Positions 27,801-39,300 of a stretch of 64,000 nt of DNA are shown piece by piece; the stretch's first letter is position 1; every line of letters starts with the position of its first letter. This DNA is from Acanthosepion pharaonis (lineage: Eukaryota > Mollusca > Cephalopoda > Sepiida > Sepiidae). The stretch spans positions 1,100,001-1,164,000 of the forward strand of contig CAHIKZ030005578.1 in assembly GCA_903632075.3 (NCBI GenBank), written 5' to 3'. Under the pieces are notes generated by a model. That model made no database searches, had not been told where the DNA came from, and worked only from the letters and a program-made list of their open reading frames with translations. Made by a program: the position numbers and the translations under genes.

Positions 27801-30800
27801 CAGTCTTCACTTTTCAGTCTTGATAGATTTGAAAAGCGTCTCCGTGTTATTGTGATTTTGTTTGTTTTGTTTTGTTTTACGGCATATCAACTTCAATGGG
27901 TTATTTAATGCCAACAAGATTTTTATTGCTAGTAATATTTAATAGTAAATGTATTGCTGATATTAAAATCTATTTTTACACTTTCATAGTGTTTTGACCC
28001 CAGTTTTTGGGTTAACTCTTTGCCTATACCTGGGACCCTAACAGGTGCTACCACCCCGGGTAAGGGTGGACATAGGAACACCAGCAATTAAGATCAAAGG
28101 CCTTGCTGTTGGATGTTGTTTATCGTCTTACTCGGGATGCGGATGTAGTTTATCGTCATACCCAGATCGAGCGTCCTTGTGAGCGATTATTTTCCACCGT
28201 ACTTCCTCTTTCCCACAGACGAAATGTTGCAAGCCTCTTGCTGTTCTATTGTCATTTCCATGGAAAATGTCTTTGAAGTTTATTTGATATTCAGATGATT
28301 GAGCTGAAATAGGAAAATGTTATTCTAATTGTTGTAAATAACTTACACTGCTGGTTTTTGTTTCAACCGTGCATTTATTTGTTCAACTTTTCAGAAATTT
28401 GGCTAAATTCAAGTTATGTTACGATCACCTGATATCAAAATGTGATAACAAAGGGAAGGAACTGGCCTCACAACTCCTCTTCATCATGGATACTTTACGC
28501 TTCCTCTGCAAAAAAGGCCGAGTACGTAAGTAATGTTATGGTTCTCTGTCTTTTTAAAATTCATTATTCGTTTATTTCACATCATTGCAACATTTTCAAA
28601 ATATTTACTTATACCAATACATATATTTAATCATGTTCTAGTATTGCCATACTGCCGTCGAGAAATATTTTCAATTGAATAACCAATAACCAAAAATTAC
28701 TATCATATACAGCTAATTGGGCAAATATATTTTATGGCTATCGTGCATATATAATACTCATAAAAAGTTCTGAATACTGGGATTAAGGTGTGTTTAGTTT
28801 TGCTTAAAGAATTTTATTTCTCATGAATAGCTTCATATCTGCGAAGTCAAGTGTGTCTGTAGATGGGGAATATACTACGTTTTCTTTGCTTACATTTCGT
28901 GAAAAGGAGTGGAATAACTTCCAATCATAAACAAGTAGCAGTAATAACTATTGTGTACAGTTAATGTTTTTAGACCTATAAAAGTACAGTGTCATAATTT
29001 AATTAGAACGATGTTAGTTCTGATGTAAGCGGTTACGATGTACCGTATAAACAGCTATGCCTCGTAGCGCTTGCTCACATACAAATATAGTAGGACTGAC
29101 TTGTTTCCAGATAGTAAACAATAAGAAAAGTACATGAGCGGCCTCGTTCCCAATACCCCAACTGCTACTGACCGAAATTACGATCAGTACGTTGGAACGT
29201 GTACACTGCACCCACTGCCATTCAACTGTAACCTAGGTCCAAGTATGTCCCTGAATTGCCAGAAGGGCAAGAGTATATCGTCAAACAATACGAAACTGAC
29301 TTCAAGTACGCAAGTAACGTTGTATGAGATTAAAAAAATTTAAAGGAATCACTCTAGAAATCATTATAAATAAAGATTTATTAGAGAATGAATATCACTG
29401 TTCCAGCAAAGCACCAAGTAAAAGTGAAAGTGAGGGCAAAGCTGGAGAAATATTTAGATTTAACTAGATTTAACGAGACAACAAAATATTGTGGAGCAGG
29501 AACAGGACAATTGCACACATCAATATTGGCGTGCTTGGAACAGTGACAAAGAGATTGGAAGAACTGGAAACCTGGGGAAGAATTGAAACCTTCCAGACAA
29601 CAACATTACTGAAAAAGCTGAGAAAGTTTGAAGTAACTTGCTGTCACTTGACTTCTGATGTAATTCACCACTTATTGCTAGTGTGAAAACTCAGTGAGTA
29701 TAAATATAATTATTTTTATAAAAAATTTTATTATCCACAGATGATTTATAAGACATAAATCATATGAAATATTTTCCGTATGATTAGGTCTTCTATTATT
29801 AATCCATCCTGGGTATGACGATAAAAAACTACATCCTTGGCAGCAAGGTCTCTCTGATCGGGAGGTTTTGAAGAGCGTGGAACCATCTTTTATTTACTGT
29901 TGTACCCAGGTCCACCCTGACCCTGGGTGCTAGCACCTGTTAGGGTCCCAGCTATGGGGAAATAGTTAACACCCTGATTGGAGTTAAAATACTATGAAAA
30001 CATAAAAATACATTTTTGTAATAGACGTGTCAGCAATGCATTTTCATAGTAAAAGAATTACCAGCAATATATTTTTTGTAAAAAAAAATAAAATAAAAAA
30101 ATATTACCAGCAATACATTAAAAAAAGATAGTACCAGCAATACATTTTTGTAAAAGAAATTAATAAAACTCCCAAGAAAATTAAATTTCGGCATTAAATG
30201 ACCCATAAGACGTTGATATGTCAAACAAAACAAACAAGCAAATCTATTATTATTGTATTTAAATATCCAGACTAACTGCTACTTCCATGTACAAATAACA
30301 AAGACATGATTTTATCTTGTAAAGGTGGAGATTTATTTATCTTCGTTTCTTGCCATCCTTATTTTAAATGATTAGTATTGAAGAAAACCAAGTTTACTCA
30401 CAATGCTTACAGACTATTTGAAAGCAAAGCAAAGCAATATACTTTTACTTATTCAATTTATCTTCTCATCTATATTATTTTATGTTATTATAGATAAAAC
30501 ATTTCGGCTAACTATTCAATGGCCATCTTCAAATGTTTATTATTTTGACTATGTGTTGATATGTGTTATGATGACGTTTCTTGTTCCTTATTTGAAGTAC
30601 ATTTTATCATTACCCGATCCGGGAATTGAACTCACGTCGACAAGATAATAATGTGTTGCTTATTTTCATTTTTCATAAGAGAAATTGTTTGAATTACTTT
30701 GACTTATTTGATTCATGCGAACTATTGTTCTCATCTTTGACTATTATAGATGTTATTAGTATAAGGAAACTTTTCGACCACGTACCATCTTCAGATTTTT

Positions 30801-32703
30801 ATTATTTTTACTTTATAACTAGATATAACAATATCTATAATAATGAAAATGAGAACGATATCGCGAATAAATCAAAATAATCAAACAATTTCTTATCTCG
30901 AAAATCAAAACAAGTTTACCAAAGTTGGGCAGGGTAACCTTGGTTGTTGTTTCATAGTGTTTATAAGAATTTTTTTTTTTATGAAGTAGTAGAAAACAGA
31001 AATTTAGAAATGTAAATTTCTCTTCGAATCTTATCGTTTTTCGTACTTTTATATTTGTTCTGTTTAATACTTACAATTTCTATCAATTTAATCATAATAT
31101 CTTATAAAAACAATACAGTGTATCTGAATCTGTGTATTTAAATCAAAATTCCAATTCTATAGACTATATGATCCACAGCAAATGCCTGATCCACTATCCA
31201 TTGTCCACGGTCCGTAGTCAGTGTTTGATCCAAGGAAGGATGAAAATCCTCGGTGCCTTGGACAAAGCACATGTATGTCGGTGAGTATTTTAGTAATGAA
31301 ATAATAAAAAAAGATTAAAAAAAAAGTTTCCAACCTCCATTCAATCGTAGTTGTAAAATTGTTACTAGGTTTCCCATTCATTTCTATTTTTTAATCATTT
31401 CACCACAAACAAGGCAATATAACCACTAAGACGCAAGGGGGTTACTGAGTCTGATAGACTATGAGAAGAAAAAACACTATCAAAAGAGAGAACAATAAAA
31501 GACCAAGAATTAAAAAGATAGAAGTTAACAATTAACATTGCATTTAAATTTTTGAAAATCAATGTTGACTGAAAATCTAGAAGCCAGTAGAGAGTTCCAC
31601 AAGCGAGAAATGCATAAGAAGAAACGGTTAGCATAGAACTTACGGTTACATCTAGCCATTTAAACTGTAAAATGATGAGATCTTGCCACTAATTTAGTAC
31701 TGCGTTTAAATTCATAAAATCTAAGTACCAGAGAGCAAAGTTCATCAGAAAAATTACCATAAAAATATTTATAGAAAAACACAGGGAAGCTACGTTACGG
31801 CGGTAGGACAATGATTGAACAGAGATGCCATGTCAAGACCAAAAACATTGAAAATTCTTCTTTGTATTTTATCAATTATCTTTAAATACATAGCAGAAGC
31901 ACTAGATCAAATGTAGCTACTATATTTAAAACAAGGACGAATGGTAGACTTACGAATGTGTAAGATAGATTCTGGAGAGAAAAATTGTTTAGTACGACAC
32001 AGTAAAGCAATTATCTTAGCAGTAGACCTAGCAGTTGATTCGATATAAAATCTTTCCACTTCATGTCAGCAGGAAACGCTAACCTGAGAAATGAATCACT
32101 CTCCTGGAGATTAGCATCAGCCATGCTGATGGAAGGCAAAAAGGTTTCTCTCAGACAATTAAAAGAGGCGTTTTGGAGGCGTTAAAATTAACAAACCATT
32201 TTTTGCTCCAACTGACAACAGATTGTAGAGCATTTTGATAGAACGACTGCCAATTTGACATTATTGAACCGATCAGAATTACTATTAAGGCAGGAGTAAA
32301 TAGTTGGGTCACCAGCATAGATACCGAGATATATACAGAGAGATTATTGATGAAAATTAAGGACAGCTTAGATCCAAGGACAATTGATAAGAATAACTGC
32401 ATTCGTCCAGAAGTATCATAACCTTTCAACTTAGCAAACCCTGTCAAATGCCTTCGAGATATCAAAATCCACAGTCCGAATTTAACCATTCTTATGTAAA
32501 GCATAATAGACTCTTTCAGCAATAATCGTTAATTTCATCAGCAGTTGATCTATAGAAGCGAAATGCTTATCAGAAAGAAGACTCTGCTAGGCGAGATTCT
32601 ATTTGGCAACATTATCTTTTTGGCACATAAAAAATTCTAAAAGATATATTTCTTTTAACCTAACGATTGGTGACCTATAACAGTGAAAGTATTATGAAGC
32701 TAT

Positions 32704-32756
<53 letters not shown>

Positions 32757-35700
32757 TGCTCAAGCAGTCCAGGCCAAGTTTGAAAGCAAATAAATTGGAT
32801 TTCGGGAGTTCTGGAAGATTTCTAACCAAATTCTAAATAGAGGCAAAGTGTCAGTGTTTACTGTTATAAATGGTCACGAAGTCATCACATACTCGTCAGG
32901 TAAAGCGAAGCTCTTCGCTTCGATCTTTGACTTAAACTCAACGTTAGATGACAAAGGCCATCCACTTTCTGACTTTGCCCGCCTCACGAAATACAATTTT
33001 TCATTAATAACTTCATACAGTCCGGGAAGTCTTAATAATCTTGACACTAAAAAGTCCCACCAGTCTAGACAAAATACCTGTGGCTGAGAATTTTAAACGG
33101 GGGTTACCCACGATCGTTGCGAAATTATTTAACCGCTGCTTGAAGGAGAAATCCTTTCCAAATTGGTGGAAGGTGTCACGTGTATGCCTGGTTTTAAAGA
33201 ATGCGGGTGAGCACTCATCTTCTCATAGTATAGACCCATATGACTCCTTAGTGTCTTTAGCAAACTTTTCGAATGTATAATCAACAAGAAGGTTGTTTAC
33301 CACCTTAATAGGAACAACCTCTTGAACGACAAACAGTATGGGTTTCGGTCAATCTGGTTCACTGCTGATATCCTAACTGCGATTACTCACAAAGGTCTTT
33401 GACAAGGCGTGGCATAAAGGTTTGCTGCACAAGCTCTCTAGTTATGGAATCACTGGAAGAGTCTTCGTAGTTATAAAGTTCTCCCTAACGAGTAGGTCAC
33501 TGAAGTTAGTTGTTAATGGCCAGTACTCCGAGACCCAAGTGATCAACAAAGGCGTTCCGCAAGGTTTGCTTCTCGGTTCAACCCTCTTCCTACTTTACAT
33601 AAATGATCTGCTTAAGAGTATACTCCGATCATTTGGGAATAACTATCCTGATGATACAATGGTATATTCATATGCAAAACTCTAGATAACCAGTGCTTGG
33701 CAGATAATATTTCCTCTGTCCTAAGATCTAATAAATCAGTGGGAGAAAAACTGGCTGGTCACATCCAATGCCTCGCACCAATCGCAATGAACAGATGTTC
33801 CCACAGAGAAGACCCTTGACTTGAGCGCCTATTGGGACAAACTCAACCCAAACCTTAAGTGGAACCCGTACATACGATCTATCGCTAAAGATGGTGGGAA
33901 AATAATCGGTTCCCTGTAGTGATCCAGCAAGTTCCTAAATCTACCTCTACATTTACAAGAACCAGATCAGGCCGAAAGTAGCGTATTATTGCCATATATT
34001 GGCAGGATCTTCTTTGCTTTCTACTTTCAGTAGAATCCGAAAGAGACTGCGTCCTTTGTGTGACGAATTATTTTTCACCTTACAACCCTTTTCTCACTGA
34101 CGAGACGTCGCAAGCCTTTCGCTACTCTATCGCTGTTTCCATAGAAACTCCTTCGTCCCACCAGTCCTAAATTTCACGGCTAAGACCCGCCATCCTACCC
34201 ACATTGTAGCGAATCACGCTCATTCTCTTCGTATTTCTTTGGTGAGGTGTAAGTTCCACTCGAGCAGCTTCTTCCCACAAACACTGCCTTATGGAATGGA
34301 CATCCAAGAAGATGCTTCCACAATCACTACGATCTTAAGTTGTTCAAGTCCACGGTTAACCGTTATCGTCCACACATATCTGCATAAACTGTACCTCTAA
34401 ATTTGTAACCCTTCACTTCGAGTGGCCTCCAAGCCTTCTGCACAGTGAACACCATTTTTAAAAAAATGCTCGCATTCCCCAAAATATTATCTTATCTTTT
34501 GCACAAGTTTCTACGTCTCATTACAAGAAACAAAAGCTTAACAAATTCTTTCTATTTTCTTTGTCTTTTACAGCGATGTAGCAGAAACCATCGCCTGTGC
34601 AGCTGATGCTGCACAGCATGAGTGTAATTTGAACGCCAAACAATTCACAAAGACACTATACCAGCAGAGTTTACGGAGCATCTGGGAGAAAAACCATTGT
34701 TCAAAGCAGATTTTCGCAAATTCCAGCATTGGTGTTAAGTATGATGTCACTTCAACAGAGATGAATGTACAGAATAGCAACGTTCCAAAAGAACTGTCAT
34801 CGAAGAAGTTGGGCAACGGTCAGTTTCATGCAATCAGTGTCCCATTTTCATATGTATGAGATTAAGATACTTTTTGCAGATTGTATTTCAAAGCAAAATC
34901 TACATTGTCTTCAGCTGCTGTATTGGTGAGATAGAAAAACAAAGAATTAGCAAAAAAATGGGCAAAATACCTTCGATTTTGAAAAACTACTACAGTTATT
35001 TTATTTATAGGAAATTTGGATGTAGTTCCTTCTTTAAAAGTATTAGTGAATTATTTTGTCAAAACGCTTGAATCGGGTGGGGCTGACACCCTCCTCCTAC
35101 TCAGGGTTTAAGATGAAATAAAAAAACAAAACAGAAGATGAGGATAGTAACTTCTCTTCAACATCATCATGCCAATTAAACTCGACTTAATATACTCGAG
35201 TATAGTGCGAGTTTTTATGATCATGCATTTGCGGTTACCGGTTGCACTATACACAGGCAATTTTTTTTTCTGGTGGAGATATAAAATTCATACAAAAAAA
35301 GTACAAAAGTCACACTATAGATGAAGTAAGCTTATACATGAGTATATACGGTGACCAAATAAAAGTCTCTTGTTTTACTGGATGTTCTCTTAATTTTGAT
35401 ATTTTTAGTTTAGTTCAGTTTAGTTTCCTCTAGTTTTTACTTTGGTAGGAGATAACGAAAATTCTACGAAGTAAAAACTAGGTACCCCCAAAGATTCAAT
35501 AAAAATGAACATACACGATGAAAAAATGCCCCAAGCTTAATAAAAACAAAATTTTGTCGCCAAAATCTTTATGCTATTATTAAGAGGAAAGACCAAAGGG
35601 TATTTGATTGCTAAATTATATTTTTAATCCTTTTAGAACCTTGTAGCTGCAAATGTTGTTTTTCTTGCATCAACGAGTAACCATAAATTAGGATGTGCAA

Positions 35701-36336
35701 TTTTATCGTCTTTTTGCGGTGAAAAAACAACGACCTGCAAATTCTTGCAAAAATCAAATAACTCTCGGATTTTAATGAAACTTTCAAGACTTATTCAGAA
35801 ATGAATAAAATTATTATTTAATGCTTCTTTTCTAGAAAATTCTGGTAAAAATATTTTTTACATCTGTTACAACCCCCATCCCCCTCCACACACACACACT
35901 AACTTATTCAATTTTATGAAATTTCGAGAAATTCTTTTTGGTAACGTTTAATTTTTTTATTTGTTATAAAGACAAGTCCTTGCAGAATGTTAATCATCAA
36001 ATTTCTTTTGTCAAACAGAACCCCAATTTATAGAAAATCTGCTCTGAATTTTAAAATAAAAAATTATTTAATTAGAAAGGCTATTAATTGCTTTTATGAA
36101 TAAGATATATTATGAACATTGTTTTCTTAAGATTATTTTTCGATTAATAATGAATTCTTACAAGAATTGATTTAATTTTTTAAATTTTAATTAGAATAAT
36201 TTACAATCTTCTAAAATTCTATATTAATTTGTATCGATCAAATGATATGGTTATTAAATAAAAATTATATTTACTAATCATAAATGGAAAAGCTTGCTAT
36301 AATTCAGTGATCCCCAGTATTTTATAACGAATTTTG

Positions 36337-36367
<31 letters not shown>

Positions 36368-39300
36368 AAACGTTTAGATTTTGTAAATACGGACGTCCAT
36401 ACACGACATTACCAATAAATTTTAGATTTACTATAGTTACCGCACTTATTTTCGTAAAAGCAGTAACTATAGTAAATTTAAACATGCTAATTTCCTCAAC
36501 ATGCGTCTTCGTAAGTTAAACTATAAAGCCAAAGTATCTAAAATTCAATATAATATTAGATTATTTAGAATCTTTTCATAAATTTATAAGATTACTGGTT
36601 AGTTAAAAAATTATATAAAAAGGGCATTCACTTTATATTCATAAAATAATTTTTGTCGTTATGTACTAATTACTTAAAAATGCCAAACATTAAGCTATAG
36701 ATAAGTGTGTCAACTCCTTTTTTAACACGGAGGTGAATGTTTTTATAAAGACCCACCTCCGTGTTAAAAAAAAATGTTAAACAATGATTGGGTGTCCTTT
36801 TCGAGAGCAGCGGCCAGTTTAATTTTGTCAGCGTTGACGGATTTACAATTGAAACAGGAGTAAATGGTAGTGTTATCTCCATAGATGCTGATATGTTCCG
36901 TAAAGGGATATATTTGTTCGAAGTAGCAAAGTGGTTGTTGACTACTGTAACCGAGTAGGACAATCTAGCAGGTAACCGTAATAGACTGGTCCTCGTCGTA
37001 GTGGTAGGCAATAGGCGTAGGTAATAGGCGTAGGCAATAGGCGAAGACTATAGGCGTAGCCAATAGGCGTCTTTGTACCTCCACATCAGTCTGTATTTAT
37101 GGCTGACACCAGCCAATCATATTACTATCAGGGGGAACCAGGTGTATGCATATTCATTAGATCAGATGCCTACTTGATAATTGATAACATCAGGAAGATT
37201 CATTGATGAAGATCAGAAACAGTATAGGACCCAGGATAGAGCCTTGGTGAATAACCGCATTCGTGCGAAAAGATCTGGAAGCGAGCCCGTTCAGAACAAC
37301 ATTCATTTCACGATTTGATAGGAATGATTGGTTTAAACCAAATAATAGTCCTGTAATACCATAGCCCTGAAGCTTACGTAGAAGTCCAGCATGCCAAACC
37401 CTGTTAAACGCCTTCGAGATATCTAAAGCCACAACTCGAACTTCGCCGTTATTAATAGCTTGATATTCAGTTACGACCGTAAGCATATCAGACATCGACC
37501 GGGCAAAACGGAATTCATATTGTTTGTCAGAGAGTAGGTCGTGATAGGTAAGATGCTTAATCACTTTGATTAAAGCCTCGAAGACTTTGTCGAAAAGCGG
37601 TAGGAGACTGATATTACTTAGAGGAGTCAGAAGGTTCTCCAGTGTTCTTAAAAACAGGAACTGCAGACGAGAATTTCCAACAAGCTGGAAAGCAGGATGT
37701 AATGAGGTAATAGTTGTATAGTTTGGAGAGAAGTGGAGCCAGCTCGGAGACACATTTCTTTACGGCGATGGCTGGTATCCCGTCACCTCCACTTGCTTTA
37801 TGGGAGTCTAATTTAAAAATGATGTCCGAGAACAGCCACGGGGTTATGCTCACTCAGTAGAGCCTCAGTTCTAGGAAAGTAATTAGGTGTGAGTACTCCT
37901 GATAAATCAAGTGTTGAGTAGGATAAGAATTTTCGAGCAAAGCATTCAGCCTTATCTGCTGATTGAATAGAGAAGGGATTGAGGATTTGCTGTTGTTCAG
38001 CACACTCTTGGAGAGCCGCCAATAATCTCTAGAACCGAACTTGCTATACGTTGTTTCATTCTATCAGCAAACAGTAACTTTGCTTCATAGAGGACACGCT
38101 TGCACTTGTTACAAGCCGAGACAAAGAGACGTCTGTTGGAATCAGACGTGTCGCTCTGGTACAGTCGGAAGAAGTGATTCCTGTGGGCTATAGCGGTCAA
38201 GAAAGCAGGTGAAAACCAAGGAGATGAACGTGGTTTAACTTGGTATTTCCTTGTTGGAATGAAAGCATCTATGCCGGTTTTCACCCAGGAGGAGACCCCA
38301 GACGCGCATTTATGAAAGGGATCATTAAAAAGTACATTCAAAGGGACGTTACAAAGGAAATCACGGAACTAGTCACAATCTGCTTGTTGATAACAGAAAG
38401 ATATTCTATTGATGAAAGATTCTGGTGGGGGGAGCGAAAGAACGTTTATAGACACTACCGTGTGACCAGAGTTGCTAAGAGGGCAGATCTGCGTAGTACG
38501 CCAAGAGTAAGGGATAGAGGTAAATAAGAGATCGAGAAGAGAAGCGTTTCCGTCATGGTTACTGGGGAAATGTGTAGGGAAGTCAACTACTTGTGTGAGA
38601 GATTGAGTGATTCAAAAGTTAAGGGTTTAGATGCCAGCGAGGTCAGTGACAGAGTATTTAAGCCTCCTGGTATGGTGGACATTAAAGTCACAGAACACAA
38701 ATATGTTTGCAAACGGATGTAGGGAGATGGCCTTGTATATATTATCAAATACTATCTAATACGCAACAGTCATGACAGGAAGGGGATCAGTAGAGAAAAA
38801 AAAGAGATAATTGACTGAGTTAAGTAGAGAGAGACGGAGACACGAGTACGAATGGTCTGAAGATTCAAGAGAGAGTTCTCTAGCCAGTGGAAGCCAATGT
38901 TTCGCGAACATAAACTCCCAGGCTATGCATTTCTAAGTAGAGGAAGGTAACCAGGAATCGAAAAATCAGAGGAGGAGATTAAAGAGTTAAGATTAGTTTC
39001 ACAGAGAACTAGGATATCTGGAGACTTTTCGAAAAGGAACAATTCTACACTGCAGAAGTTACGAATACCATGAAAGTTGGAGAAGGAAAGGTTAAAGGGT
39101 TTAGGTGATTTTTGTTCAGCTGGTTTAGGTTTATATCTTTGAAAAGGCCTAGGGTAGTAGTAACAGTCGGTCATCAAATGTAACATGTGCAGAAGGGAAC
39201 TGACGAAGACTACAACATAATGTGGCCTCGGGGTTGCCCACCGGAGATGCTTGCAGGGACAACAGCCCATGCGCGACATGACACTGCAAGAACGCCAATA

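Noticed and set aside
29134..29343. Cys-containing 69-codon frame in intron 5
   Set aside because: No acceptor or donor in the needed phase. The exon at 31163-31280 already satisfies the gene model.
30605..30660. tRNA-like box B (minus strand, GAGTTCAATTCCCGGA)
   Set aside because: No box A at a suitable distance and no arm pairing beyond the T arm.
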